Origin: Dyadobacter diqingensis
Lineage (GTDB): Bacteria > Bacteroidota > Bacteroidia > Cytophagales > Spirosomataceae
DNA: 64,000 nucleotides
Direction: 5' to 3'
Assembly (NCBI RefSeq): GCF_024220585.1
Contig: NZ_JAMXKF010000006.1
Coordinates: forward strand, 312,249-376,248
A program made the position numbers and the translations under genes. Positions 33,523-43,963 of this stretch are shown here, piece after piece; positions within the stretch are counted from its first letter, which is position 1; each line of letters begins with the position of its first letter. Below the pieces are notes generated by a model. It saw only the letters and a program-made list of their open reading frames with translations, searched no databases and was not told where the DNA came from.

Positions 33523-36351
33523 CTATTTGTTAACCACCACTTTGTGTGTGATTTGTGTTCCGTCGGTTTTAATGGCCTTAATGAGGTACATCCCATTTGG
33601 AAAGTTTTCAATACTAACTCCCGCCGGTGATAAATGATTTGATTTATAAACAGTTACTCCGTTTAAATTTGTAATTGAAAGCTCTCTGATCTCATCGGAT
33701 AATTGTCCTTTGATCAACAAAACCTTGCTGGCTGGATTGGGATAGAAGATAAATTGTGCATCACCATCAAAATCAATACTTTGGATTCGGCTGTAAGCGT
33801 AGGTACCATCTTTATCGATCATTTTGAGACGGTAATAGTTTAAATTCGGCAGCGGACTGATGTCTGTAAAGGAATAATTGATCAGTCCGTTGCTTTCACC
33901 TTTGGCAGGTTTTGCCCCAAGGTATTTCCATTCTTTTGCATCATGGCTTCTTTCAATGTTGAAATGATCAGCATTTGTTTCCATCGTGGTCGACCAATTT
34001 AAAAGGACCGCATTTCCCTCTTTTTGCGTTTGGAATTTAACAAGCGTCACAGGCAGTGTGCAATTGGCGCTGTTCAGAATAGTGGTGGCGGTACGGGTAA
34101 CACAACCAGCAACGACGATCGTGCAAACATAGGTGCCATTATCACCCGCGGCATAACTTGGGAAATCAATCACACGCTCGCCGGAGATAAAAACGCCGTC
34201 TTTTGTCCATGAGTAGGTGGCATCAACCATGTCCGGAACGCTCAGTGTATAAGGATGTTCAATACACGGGCTATCGGTGTTTTCAGTAGAGATAGCTCCC
34301 AACAAGCCCGTTGAAACCTGTACAACCGTTGAATTTCCGCATGCGTCCGTAACTCTGATAGTGTACGAAGTTTCTGTCTCCAGTCCGTCAATGGTTTCCG
34401 TTCCATCCGAATCGTTGGTAAGGTTTACATAATCTGCATCGGTTCCGGAGGTTAAGCGGAAGTCAACTTTCAAAGGCTGCGCACCGTAAAAAGCCAGAAT
34501 TGCCTTTCCGTTGGCACCAAGTTTCGACGTCCCTGTCTCACAATACACCCCCAGCTTTTTTGTGATAACAGGAAGAGAACCACCTGGTAAGATAACAATA
34601 TCGGATTTGGTAAAATCATATGGTCCGCAACCCATTACATGAGCCACAGCATGATAAGTACCGGCAGGCAAATTGATGAAAGAGCCACCCGGCGCGGTTC
34701 CGGAGCCCACGATATTATTGGCCGCATCCAGCAAGTCAAAACTCACCGAACCATTCCCTTCCAAACTTAAATCAATGTTAACATTACCAGTACCTCCGCA
34801 TAATTGCTCAACAGTCGCGTTGATATGCTGGTCCTGAACATTGCCCATCGGAAGGGTTACCGTTATCGTAGCCGTCTGTCCGCATTGATTGTCGACCTGA
34901 ATCGTGTAGGTTCCACCTGGGATTACGTCCGCCCATATATAATTACCACCACCTCCATTAAAACCCACTGTACCTACGCCCGAAGTGCTTGGCGCGATAA
35001 TCTTTGCAACCGCACCTGCCAGATTCGCCATAACACCCGTAATTTTTACATTCATCGTTGTTCTGTCATTGATCGTCGCACAGCCTACGTACGTAGACGG
35101 AACGCCTGTAAGAACTCCCGGTGTGCCTCCCTCAGGCGTCACGACCTGAAAGTCCGTTTTTCCACAGGCATCCGTCGCTGTCACGGTGTAAGTACCGGAG
35201 GTAAGTCCGTTAAAATAGGCACTTGTATTGTTACGGTCCGTTGAAGAAGTTGTGTAGGTATCCACAACTACACCGCTGCTATTCGTTAACACATAAGTAA
35301 TCGGAATGACACTAAGCTCGGTTACATCGGCATAAATCCCATAATTGATAGGCCCTCCCGGCGTTGCAGGGCAGTCAATTGCCTCAATATTGGCAGCAAC
35401 ATCCATGTCCTGTTGTGCCGGATCGTATTCATAACAATAAGAACAGACATCTCCACAAGGCGTTCTTAATTTAAAAATCAAATTGCTTTTGTTAGGAACA
35501 AGCATATCCGGTGACTCCGAGGTCGGGCCAAAATGCACTGTTTTCACAAAACTTCCCTCAACCGGAGCGTCACAAGTGCCGGTATTGTAGTATACATCAA
35601 TGTCGATACCCGCATCCGGCAATGAAGCAAGGTCCACACCGTTGGCCAGATAAAAGCGGACATAGATATCATTTTTGACCTGATCACAATTCAGCAGGTA
35701 ATATTTAGGATAAGCCTGATTGATACAAAGACCTTCCGGATAACTTTTTTCAATACTCACCTGCTGCGTAACAAACACCCCGCAGGCATCCTTGACACGC
35801 ACATTGTAAGTGCCGTACGTTAAGGCAACGTAGATATTCGATGTGCCATAGACAATAGCGGGGTCATTGTCAGCCATGCCCGGATCTCCCTGAAAATAAG
35901 CGTACTGGTAGGCCGGGCTTCCATTGCTGGCAGTGGTCGTGATTGTTCCGCCGGGAGTTGCACTTGTACATATCTTACTCACAACCGAGTTTGCAGTAAC
36001 ATCAACGTACTGATCCAGAATGGTAATATTTTCGGTGGCAGCGTTGGTCGGTTCTGCCAAATAGTACACCTTCACGGTATACTCGCCAGGTAACAAATCA
36101 GCAAAAGTATTACTATCCTGTGCGCCGGGAGGATAACCCGCCGGGCCGGATGTTATCTGATAAACAACACCTGCACCACCGTTATCATGTATGGTAAACC
36201 CTCCATTGGAAGGGCAGGTTGCCTGCACAACGGTGGCAGGGGAAGTGATCGTTAGCCCACCCTGTGCGGAAACCGTTTGGACGGTCAGGCATAGACTCAA
36301 AATGCAGAACATTAGCAATCTTACATTGCAGTTTCGGATAATTTTTGCCAT
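33523..36351 (-). CDS. Large secreted Ig/SprB-like protein with type IX sorting domain
   Basis: Surface or released protein exported by the type IX secretion system. I start it at the ATG at 36,351 (MAKIIRNCNVRLLMF), which gives a signal peptide ending VSA-Q near residue 30; an upstream GTG would add 30 residues. The 942-residue product is a chain of Ig-like units similar to SprB repeats (YTVKV, YNVRVKDACG, YTVTATDACG, YTIQVDNQCG). The C-terminal domain (about 865-942) begins FIFYPNPASK and ends in a Lys, the type A sorting signal. Role is probably adhesion or gliding; target unknown. Confidence 0.9.
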   Translation of the reverse strand: MAKIIRNCNVRLLMFCILSLCLTVQTVSAQGGLTITSPATVVQATCPSNGGFTIHDNGGAGVVYQITSGPAGYPPGAQDSNTFADLLPGEYTVKVYYLAEPTNAATENITILDQYVDVTANSVVSKICTSATPGGTITTTASNGSPAYQYAYFQGDPGMADNDPAIVYGTSNIYVALTYGTYNVRVKDACGVFVTQQVSIEKSYPEGLCINQAYPKYYLLNCDQVKNDIYVRFYLANGVDLASLPDAGIDIDVYYNTGTCDAPVEGSFVKTVHFGPTSESPDMLVPNKSNLIFKLRTPCGDVCSYCYEYDPAQQDMDVAANIEAIDCPATPGGPINYGIYADVTELSVIPITYVLTNSSGVVVDTYTTSSTDRNNTSAYFNGLTSGTYTVTATDACGKTDFQVVTPEGGTPGVLTGVPSTYVGCATINDRTTMNVKITGVMANLAGAVAKIIAPSTSGVGTVGFNGGGGNYIWADVIPGGTYTIQVDNQCGQTATITVTLPMGNVQDQHINATVEQLCGGTGNVNIDLSLEGNGSVSFDLLDAANNIVGSGTAPGGSFINLPAGTYHAVAHVMGCGPYDFTKSDIVILPGGSLPVITKKLGVYCETGTSKLGANGKAILAFYGAQPLKVDFRLTSGTDADYVNLTNDSDGTETIDGLETETSYTIRVTDACGNSTVVQVSTGLLGAISTENTDSPCIEHPYTLSVPDMVDATYSWTKDGVFISGERVIDFPSYAAGDNGTYVCTIVVAGCVTRTATTILNSANCTLPVTLVKFQTQKEGNAVLLNWSTTMETNADHFNIERSHDAKEWKYLGAKPAKGESNGLINYSFTDISPLPNLNYYRLKMIDKDGTYAYSRIQSIDFDGDAQFIFYPNPASKVLLIKGQLSDEIRELSITNLNGVTVYKSNHLSPAGVSIENFPNGMYLIKAIKTDGTQITHKVVVNK

Positions 36352-36831
36352 AAATAGTGCTGAATTGTTAAAACGTGTTTTGGGTATACGAAAATTTGTT
36401 AGCTGTCCGAGCAGAATTGCTCCCATGAAATCGAGGGTCACTCCTTACGGTGATGCCCTGAATGGATGTAAAATTGCGAAGAGGGAAAGACGGGAAAAAT
36501 AGCCGAAAAGCCGCAAGCATGTAGCGCGTAAGCTTCACGATGTCGGTACTGAAAATACTTTGGCGCAAAATAAACAATCAATTACATCAACGATCACTAA
36601 TATACGTTCATTGATCCGAGAAATATTTTAAAAGCTAAACATGCGTACACGACATTGGGATTACTTTTTTCTTCAAAGAGAGCATGCTGAGCTTAAAGAA
36701 ATAAGCCTACATTATGTAGCTTAAATCCTACAATAAAAGAACTTGTAAATTATTTTATATCAATAAATTTGGGTCAAACCCGACTTTTGTTGATGATAAT
36801 ACTTAGAATTTTTTCGATTTACATTGCTCTG
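36352..36831. other. Divergent gap between T9SS cargo and sensor-kinase genes
   Basis: 480 bp without a supported gene. It holds the kinase promoter at 36,743-36,771. A TTG start at 36,769 would overlap that promoter, so I do not use it. Confidence 0.5.
36743..36771 (+). promoter_or_regulatory. Promoter of the sensor-kinase gene
   Basis: TTG (36,743-36,745), an 18-nt spacer and TAAATTTG (36,764-36,771) resemble the Bacteroidota -33/-7 promoter. Transcription would start near 36,778, fitting an ATG at 36,793 or 36,832. Confidence 0.55.
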
Positions 36832-39800
36832 ATGTCAGTTTTAGAGAAACTGAATAAGCCAAGACATCATTATTTTCAATTGTTGAAAATACACTTTGCA
36901 TTTTTCCTGTTATTGTACATACCCTGCCGGGGCCAGAAAAAAAATCCTGACATTGTCAATTTCAACACCGATAGCGGCCTACCGCAAAACAGTGTTAAGG
37001 ATATCAAATTTGACAAAGCCGGGTATTGCTGGCTTGCCACCGAGATGGGTATTGTTCGGTTTGACGGAAAAACGTTTAACATACAGAGTTCATCAGATAT
37101 CCCCGGCTTACGCTCTGAGAGAATACAAAGAATGGCAACGGATCCAAAGGGGAATTTGTATGCAGAAGCCGGTGATATGCAAACACTTTTGGTAATTCAA
37201 AAAAGCCGCAACACGGCTCCGATGCCGGTATTGATTAAGAATGAGCGAAAACATATATCGACCACCGGTTATCTCGTGTTAAGTCCGAGACTGGACAGCC
37301 TGAAAAAAGCTTTACAAAACCCGGCAAAACTACCCGGGCAGATCGAAATCCACAGTCCGACTAACGGAGACATTTATGTATACCATGAGAATGAACTGTA
37401 CTATGTGCAAAAGGATAAACTATTACAAATCGGTATCAAGACCAGATCGGACCACAAAAGTCAGGAGGCCTGCCTGGGAAATAGCTACCTCATTCAGCTT
37501 TGGAAAAACAACGAAGCAAAAATATGGGAGAATGGAACAGCCATTGACGCGGTCACAAAAATTCAGGGCGACATTGAAAACAATGCAGACTATCTTGCGG
37601 GCAAGTATAAGTTGCTCTGGTGCGAAAACGGGACGTTCGTATATTCAGGCAAAAAACTTTATCGCATCTCTTTTGAACCAAAACAGCTCATCGCCCGTGA
37701 GGTTTTTAGTGAGGTTGATATCCCAAATCTAACCTGTATTTACTATTATCCCCAGTACCAGAAATATTACCTGGGCTCGTCCACCAAAGGATTATATGTA
37801 CTTACCTTGCCTCTTTTCAACTACCCGAACATCCCCAATGAGATAACCACACAAAGCTTTTACAGCCAGGTCAGGACGCAGGATGGACGTATTTTCTCAA
37901 AGGATGGACTCTTTTCACGTAATGGAACGTCTGTTTTTCTCCCATTGAAAAGCGAAGATGGCGTGGCTAATTATATAAACCAAAATGATCAGTTGTATTA
38001 TGAGCAGAATTTCGTGCTTAAAAAATATGATCTGAAAACACGCCGATCCATGACGATCCTAAATTTGAAGAGCAGACTCCGGTCCATTTTCCCACACCAC
38101 AGCGACCTGATTTTCTGTACAACAAACTCAGTCGGTCAGCTCGCCGCCGACACCGTGAAGTTCTGGCACAAACTACCGGCAAATGTAAAAGCCGTGAGTT
38201 TGTCCGTATTGAATGAAAATTCGTTTTTACTGACTACCGAATCTGGTCTGAAATGGTACAATCTATCCCAAAAAATCATTTACAAATCAATACTTGATTC
38301 GTTACAAATCAGAGCGATATACCAGGATAAGGGTCGGTTATGGATTGCCAGTTATGGAAAGGGGGTTTATTTGTATGAAAAAGGGAAACTCTACCCTATA
38401 CCGCCCGGTGCTCAAAAGTCGCTAAAAATAGTCCATGCTTTTATCGATGATGGCTTGGGATATTTCTGGCTGCCGACAAATAACGGGCTATTTAAGGTTT
38501 CAAAAGCTGATCTGATTGCTTATGCCCACGGAAAAACCGACCACGTTTATTTTTATATCCTGACCAAAGAAAACGGGCTGAATACCAACGAATTCAACGG
38601 TGGCTGCGACCCGGCATATCTTTGGATGAAAGACAGCATGTTGTCTCTCCCCTCGATTGATGGGCTGGTATGGTTTTATCCAAACAAAATACGTCCTGCC
38701 TATCCTGATAAAAAAATATACATCGACAGGTTGTTGATCAATAATAAAATCAGCGAAATAACATCCGGTCAAATCAGCGTATCTCCTGACTTCTTTGGAT
38801 TATCCCTGAATGTCAGCTGTCCGTTTTTTGGTAACCCGCAAAATATTCATCTGGAATACCAGATTTTCAGTCTAAGCGATATCTGGAATACCGTTCCCGA
38901 AAACGGTGAGATCAAATTGAGTCGCATTCCGCCCGGGAATTACAAAATTATCGTCAGAAGGTTATCCGGAAAAGCGGGGAATAACCACGAAACACTTGAA
39001 ATGAAACTCGAAGTAAAACCCTGGTTTTACAATACGTGGTGGTTTTATCTGCTGCTATTGGCAGGTTTCGGAATTGTGACACACCTCATTGTCCGCCGGC
39101 GATTAAATGTACTGAGGAAAGAATCGAAGGAATTGGAGCAGCTTGTAACTGCAAGAACCAAGGAGCTCAGCGCGGCAGTTGAAGAATTGGCTCAGTCGGA
39201 GTCCGCACTTTTACGCAGTACACGGGTAAAGGACAAAGTCATTACCATGGTTCTTCATGATTTGCGTTCACCGATCAGTTTTTTAGGCACCATAAGCAAC
39301 TATCTGGTAGTCAATCACAAATTGATTGACGCGGACACGTTAAGTCAAAAACTCGGAGAATTGCAAAGTGGAGCCCAGGCACTCCGGATATTTACGGAAC
39401 AGTTTTTCACGTGGGCTACAAGTCAGCATGAAGATTTCAAAATATCCATCAAAACGATCATTCTCCAGGAGCTTTTCAACGAAATCAGTGGACTTTATAC
39501 CGACATTGTAAACAACAGAGGCAATCAACTCATCATTCCCGAAACAAACCTGACATGTCAGTCCGACTATCAAATACTTACGCTAATCATCAGAAACCTC
39601 ATCGATAATGCAAACAAAAATACCCGAAACGGAACGGTATCAATTCATACGATATCCGACGACAATTCGATAACTATTGCCGTGTCCGACACAGGTTCCG
39701 GACTCAGTGAAACGCAAATAAATTACTTTACTGACGAAAACCGCGTGCCGGGGAATGACGGAATTGGCAGTATGCTGATACTGAAAATGCTGAAAAAAAT

Positions 39801-39900
39801 AGGCGGCAGGCTGGATATTGAAACATCCGGGCACGGCAGCACATTTAGCGTAACATTGTATCATCACCTACGACCCGATACCGGCGTGCAAGCTGACTGA
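36832..39900 (+). CDS. Propeller-type membrane sensor histidine kinase
   Basis: Periplasmic-sensing kinase of about 1,022 residues. I use the ATG at 36,832 (MSVLEKLNKPRHH), since a hydrophobic leader ending YIPCRGQ follows; the ATG at 36,793 is also possible. A two-component-propeller region (about 40-650, with repeats such as GYCWLATEMGIVRFDG and LWIASYGKGVYLYEKG) is followed by a Y_Y_Y-like domain. Then come a membrane helix (about 735-755), a HisKA domain with phospho-accepting His in VLHDLRSPI (about 808) and a HATPase domain (about 905-1010). No receiver or AraC output is attached, so it is not a one-piece hybrid. The partner is probably the overlapping gene at 39,845. Confidence 0.92.
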   Translation: MSVLEKLNKPRHHYFQLLKIHFAFFLLLYIPCRGQKKNPDIVNFNTDSGLPQNSVKDIKFDKAGYCWLATEMGIVRFDGKTFNIQSSSDIPGLRSERIQRMATDPKGNLYAEAGDMQTLLVIQKSRNTAPMPVLIKNERKHISTTGYLVLSPRLDSLKKALQNPAKLPGQIEIHSPTNGDIYVYHENELYYVQKDKLLQIGIKTRSDHKSQEACLGNSYLIQLWKNNEAKIWENGTAIDAVTKIQGDIENNADYLAGKYKLLWCENGTFVYSGKKLYRISFEPKQLIAREVFSEVDIPNLTCIYYYPQYQKYYLGSSTKGLYVLTLPLFNYPNIPNEITTQSFYSQVRTQDGRIFSKDGLFSRNGTSVFLPLKSEDGVANYINQNDQLYYEQNFVLKKYDLKTRRSMTILNLKSRLRSIFPHHSDLIFCTTNSVGQLAADTVKFWHKLPANVKAVSLSVLNENSFLLTTESGLKWYNLSQKIIYKSILDSLQIRAIYQDKGRLWIASYGKGVYLYEKGKLYPIPPGAQKSLKIVHAFIDDGLGYFWLPTNNGLFKVSKADLIAYAHGKTDHVYFYILTKENGLNTNEFNGGCDPAYLWMKDSMLSLPSIDGLVWFYPNKIRPAYPDKKIYIDRLLINNKISEITSGQISVSPDFFGLSLNVSCPFFGNPQNIHLEYQIFSLSDIWNTVPENGEIKLSRIPPGNYKIIVRRLSGKAGNNHETLEMKLEVKPWFYNTWWFYLLLLAGFGIVTHLIVRRRLNVLRKESKELEQLVTARTKELSAAVEELAQSESALLRSTRVKDKVITMVLHDLRSPISFLGTISNYLVVNHKLIDADTLSQKLGELQSGAQALRIFTEQFFTWATSQHEDFKISIKTIILQELFNEISGLYTDIVNNRGNQLIIPETNLTCQSDYQILTLIIRNLIDNANKNTRNGTVSIHTISDDNSITIAVSDTGSGLSETQINYFTDENRVPGNDGIGSMLILKMLKKIGGRLDIETSGHGSTFSVTLYHHLRPDTGVQAD

Positions 39901-40498
39901 GCTCAATCACATTTTTAATTGCCAATTTCTCAAAAACCCGTCCTCTGTAAGTACTTGCGGTTGAAGAATTGATTGAAAGTGCGGTCGACACTTCCAGCAC
40001 ACCATTGCCCTTAAGTAACAAAAGCGCAACCTCAAACTCCCGGGCCGACAAAGTGTCAAATGGGTTGGAAGGAATATCATTTAAAAAGGCATTGGTAAAC
40101 TGTTCTGCCTGACCGCTGGTTACATACCTCCGCCCGATACTGATGTCATAGATTGCCCGCTTCAATTCTTCATCCGAATTTCCTTTCTGTATATACCCAA
40201 AGGCGCCGGCTTTAAGATAACGATGTGCAAAAATTGTCTCCGGGTTAACGCTGACAAGTAATATCCGAAGCTTATCTTGGATCTTTAAAGCGTTGGCAAC
40301 CATGCCAAGGCCTTCCATGCCGGGCATGTTTAAATCAGAGATAAGTATGTCATATTCCTTTGAAGCCAGTTTTTCATAAAGCTCCCTGCCATCGGAAGCA
40401 AAATCCACCATAACCGAACTGCCTAAAACCTCTTTAACCACCAGTTCCATACCAAGCCGAACCAAAATATGGTCGTCAGCAATTAAAATTTTATGCAT
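39845..40498 (-). CDS. NarL/LuxR-type response regulator with intact receiver
   Basis: 217-residue response regulator. The receiver has the acidic pair in ADDH (8-9), the phospho-acceptor Asp in DILISDLNMPGMEG and Lys in GYIQKGNS. The LuxR helix-turn-helix (about 150-205) contains LSAREFEVALLLLKGNGVLE. It can therefore take phosphate from a kinase. Its last 56 bp overlap the 3' end of the sensor-kinase gene on the other strand, which makes it the likely partner. The ATG at 40,498 is the normal start. Confidence 0.93.
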   Translation of the reverse strand: MHKILIADDHILVRLGMELVVKEVLGSSVMVDFASDGRELYEKLASKEYDILISDLNMPGMEGLGMVANALKIQDKLRILLVSVNPETIFAHRYLKAGAFGYIQKGNSDEELKRAIYDISIGRRYVTSGQAEQFTNAFLNDIPSNPFDTLSAREFEVALLLLKGNGVLEVSTALSINSSTASTYRGRVFEKLAIKNVIELSQLARRYRVVGDDTMLR

Positions 40499-41101
40499 AA
40501 CGTATTCACTTTAATAGAAATAATTCTTTCGGGTTTAAAACTACGATAACCGATTTAATCTCTAATTTTCCTAAATAACCCTCTTATTAAATAGAAAAAA
40601 TTAATACCGGCTATCGTATTTTTTCTATGATTTAAAGCGTAGACGTAAGTTTAAAGGTTTGGTCACAAAAAAAACTCATTTTTTTTGTGACTAGTAAAAA
40701 CACGGGTTTAAAATGCGCTTGGTAGGGATTTCAGCTTGGTTATTTCAAGCACTTTTATACTGCTTAGCTTGTAAATCGCATATGAAGGCAACGATCTCGA
40801 ACGCCATTTTTTAAAAAATACAAAGATTATTTTGCAGACGTTATCGCTGAACCAAATCATCGAAATATTTTCCGGTTTTGGCGAGACAACATAAAAGAAT
40901 CACTGCTGTTGATTTGACAGAAGGAGAAACAGAAGCCGCTTAGGCCTGTGAAAATCTGAGTAACTTGTTTTTAAGAACTAATCCTGAATTCTGTAAAGGT
41001 GATTTGATAGGTAAGCAATCCTCAAATAATTGTTTTCGTACAGAGAGCTAGCTCGTGAGATATTCCTGAAACAACAGCCGTGATCCTAAAAGGATTTCAA
41101 A
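40499..41101. other. Gap between response-regulator and GH78 genes
   Basis: 603 bp, AT-rich, with no gene I can support. A short open stretch without a start codon near 40,885-41,060 may be chance. A strong AT-rich hairpin is at 40,662-40,691. Confidence 0.45.
40662..40691. repeat. AT-rich perfect hairpin
   Basis: GTCAC followed by eight A, a CTCA loop, eight T and GTGAC make a perfect 13-bp stem. It is symmetrical with its own T-tract within the arm and could act as a terminator or a protein site. It is remote from both neighbouring genes. Confidence 0.55.
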
Positions 41102-43873
41102 CTACTCAACCGAAAACAAATACTCTCCCGACCCAACTTTCACCATCATCCTGCCTTCCAGAAATCCAAGGTTTTTCAGCTCCGACCGATCAGATAATAT
41201 TTTCCCATTTTCTTTTACTACTGAATGTTGCGTGGCTGGCAGATACACAACAGCGGTGCTGTTAACCGGGATCCGTACTTTCAATTTGAAAGAGCTGGCA
41301 TTTTTCTCCCAGTCGGTCCTGATCATGCCGTAAGGAGACATGTGACTTGCTTGGGCATGATTTACATCGCCAACCGGCTCGGGACGGATCACAATTTCCC
41401 GAAAACCCGGTGAATTAGCAGCCGCCTTAATCCCTCCCAGCCCACTGTAAAACCATTCCATCAAATGCCCCAGCATGAAGTGGTTGTTAGAAGATATGGT
41501 GTTACCCTGCCAGGATTCTGTGAGCGAGGTGGCACCTTTGGCTAATTGAAGCCCATATCCGGGAACATCGGACCGGCTGTTCATATCATAAATCAAATCG
41601 GATCTGTGATGCTCGTCAAGCACTCGCAACAAATACCGATAACCAATATCACCCGCCGTAACGCCGTTGCCATGCGCATGAATATCCTTCACGATATTTT
41701 CGATGACCCGCTCTTTATACTGATCTTCCACGAGCCCCATGTAGACTGAAATAGCGTTAGCGGTTTGACTGCCTGTTCCGTACTGAGCCGTCTCTTTGTT
41801 GAAAAACTTATTATTATACGCTTTTTTCACCTCCAGACTCAAATCCAAATATTTCAGGGCATCCTCATTTTTACCCAGAATAGAAGCGACCTCGGCCAGG
41901 ATTTTTAGATCATAGTAATAAGTAGCCGTACTTGTTATCCCACCAGGTGTAAGCTGCGACACACCTGGATCTTTGGGACCCAGGTCATACCAGTCACCAA
42001 GCCCAAAATTGAGCATGTGATTTTTTGATTTACTACCAAGATAAGCCACGTAACGTGTCATCATCTCATAACTCTCGGCAAGTACTTCTCTGTCGTTATA
42101 CCATTGATACAGGTAATACGGCATGATAACCCCGTTACTCCCCCACTCCGGTGAATCCCTGAAACCGCCACCGAACACAACAAATTCCGGAGCAATGTCA
42201 GGAATGAGACCTTCGGGAGTTTGAGAATGGATCATATCTTTTACTATTTTCCGGCATAAGGTCGCGATGTCGTACGTGTACCGGATAGAACTGCCTACCA
42301 AATAAGCTTCTTCGAGCCATCCCAGCTTTTCACGATGAGGACAGTCTGTTAAGGTGCTAGCCATGTTGCTTCTTATAGCCCAGTCGATCAGCTTGTAGGT
42401 TTTATTGAAAAGTACATTTGAACAGGAAAACTCCCCGATCGTTTGCGCTGAATTTCGTGTATGCAGGCTTTTCACCTCTGAAATCAACGGCAATTGCTGT
42501 GGATTTAATTCATTTTCCGGAACACCTCCTTCGATTTGAATGTAACGAAAACCATAATACATAAACTGGGGCTGCCAGCTTTCCATACCATCGCCCTTAA
42601 GTGTATAGTTGAAAAAAACAGGCGCTCCAACGGCCGACTGGTTTACCAGACCATTATCATAAATTAACTCCGCAGGTGTTATTTTGATCACTTCTCCCCT
42701 TCTGCCTTTCACAGTAATGCGAGGAATACCGGAAGCATTCTGTCCCATATCGTATACCCAGACACCGGGCTTGGGCTGTGTAACTTTCACTGGTGTGAAC
42801 TGGTCAAAAATTTTCAATGGTGCCGCTGTTTGTGCATCCAACCTGGCTGGACCATCAACAATGACAGCCTGTTGCCATTTACGGTCATCGAAACCCGCTT
42901 TGTTCCAACCAGGCTGTTCCAAAGTGGCATCGTAATCTTCTCCTCCATAAATGCTCGAATAGGTAACCGGGCCGGCGGAAACTTTCCATGACTTGTCGCT
43001 AACGATATTTTCCGAAGAGCCATCCTGATACTGAATGACGATCCGGCAGATCACTTTTGGATATCCGTAGGCACCTTTCAGCTTGTGATATCTGTGGCCG
43101 GGAATAAAGTAAAATCCATTTCCGAGCATAAAACCCAGTGTATTTCGGCCTTGTTTTAATTTTTCAGTAAGATCAAAAGTTACATACAAAGCATGTTTAT
43201 CATACTGCGTCCAACCCGGATCCAGAAAATGATCTCCCACTTTTTCGCCGTTAAGGCTCATTTCAAACTGCCCTAATCCACTTACAAACGCCGTCGCCTT
43301 TTTGATTTTCTTTTTTACGTTTAAATCTCTCCGGAGCAGAGGCAAAACATCATTTCCCTTGTGCCATCTCGGATCGCGCGGATTGTCAATTGCAGGTACT
43401 ATTTTCAAAGAATCAGGCAATTTTTCATAGGCAATCCACTGCGCTCCCAGCCAGTCCGAGGTTGCGAGCAAACCCATCTGCCAGGTCGCCGATGAGCTCC
43501 ATGTTGATACCTGCCCATGATTATCCCAAACCATGACTTTCCAATAATACTGCTTAACAGGATCGAGCTGTTTACCGCCGAATTTGATCTGATGCGATTG
43601 GGCAGACGATACCTTTTGCGAATCCCAGATATTTCCAACATTTTTTTGAAGTAAGGCTTGTTCGTCAGCCACAAGCACCCGGTAAGCAGTCTGCTGTGTA
43701 TTTCTCTTAGCTGCTTCAAGTATCCAGCTTAAATGTGGCCGAACTGCCTGAATGCCGGTTGGCGCAGCTGCATACTCACACTTTAACCCTGACACTGACA
43801 CCTGTGCAGAAAGCCTGATACAAACGAAAACCAACAAAAAAACCAAAGTACCCGACCTGAATAATCTTTGCAT
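41102..43873 (-). CDS. Glycoside hydrolase family 78 alpha-L-rhamnosidase
   Basis: Releases terminal alpha-L-rhamnose, for example from rhamnogalacturonan or plant glycosides. Signal peptide 1-23. Parts in order: N-terminal Ig-like domain (about 25-140, with HLSWILEAAKRNTQQTAYRV), the rhamnosidase N domain (about 160-330), concanavalin-like domain, the (alpha/alpha)6 catalytic barrel and a C-terminal beta-sandwich. The catalytic barrel carries LTDCPHREKLGWLEEAYLVG near residue 510, where Glu acts as acid. The 923-residue length is normal. It is 90 bp after a truncated sigma gene. Linkage specificity is not readable. Confidence 0.93.
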   Translation of the reverse strand: MQRLFRSGTLVFLLVFVCIRLSAQVSVSGLKCEYAAAPTGIQAVRPHLSWILEAAKRNTQQTAYRVLVADEQALLQKNVGNIWDSQKVSSAQSHQIKFGGKQLDPVKQYYWKVMVWDNHGQVSTWSSSATWQMGLLATSDWLGAQWIAYEKLPDSLKIVPAIDNPRDPRWHKGNDVLPLLRRDLNVKKKIKKATAFVSGLGQFEMSLNGEKVGDHFLDPGWTQYDKHALYVTFDLTEKLKQGRNTLGFMLGNGFYFIPGHRYHKLKGAYGYPKVICRIVIQYQDGSSENIVSDKSWKVSAGPVTYSSIYGGEDYDATLEQPGWNKAGFDDRKWQQAVIVDGPARLDAQTAAPLKIFDQFTPVKVTQPKPGVWVYDMGQNASGIPRITVKGRRGEVIKITPAELIYDNGLVNQSAVGAPVFFNYTLKGDGMESWQPQFMYYGFRYIQIEGGVPENELNPQQLPLISEVKSLHTRNSAQTIGEFSCSNVLFNKTYKLIDWAIRSNMASTLTDCPHREKLGWLEEAYLVGSSIRYTYDIATLCRKIVKDMIHSQTPEGLIPDIAPEFVVFGGGFRDSPEWGSNGVIMPYYLYQWYNDREVLAESYEMMTRYVAYLGSKSKNHMLNFGLGDWYDLGPKDPGVSQLTPGGITSTATYYYDLKILAEVASILGKNEDALKYLDLSLEVKKAYNNKFFNKETAQYGTGSQTANAISVYMGLVEDQYKERVIENIVKDIHAHGNGVTAGDIGYRYLLRVLDEHHRSDLIYDMNSRSDVPGYGLQLAKGATSLTESWQGNTISSNNHFMLGHLMEWFYSGLGGIKAAANSPGFREIVIRPEPVGDVNHAQASHMSPYGMIRTDWEKNASSFKLKVRIPVNSTAVVYLPATQHSVVKENGKILSDRSELKNLGFLEGRMMVKVGSGEYLFSVE

Positions 43874-43963
43874 GAGAAATAAAAAAGAGCATTAATAACT
43901 TCCCGGATTCCATCTAAAAAATCGGCGGGGTTTCCTTTACTGTGTTCTGGTTGAATGAAAAAA

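Noticed and set aside
36769..36831. TTG start for the sensor kinase
   Set aside because: It overlaps the -7 box of the likely promoter, so it would not be on the transcript.
40885..41060. Open stretch in the gap before GH78
   Set aside because: No start codon, contains a stop and matches nothing I recognise.
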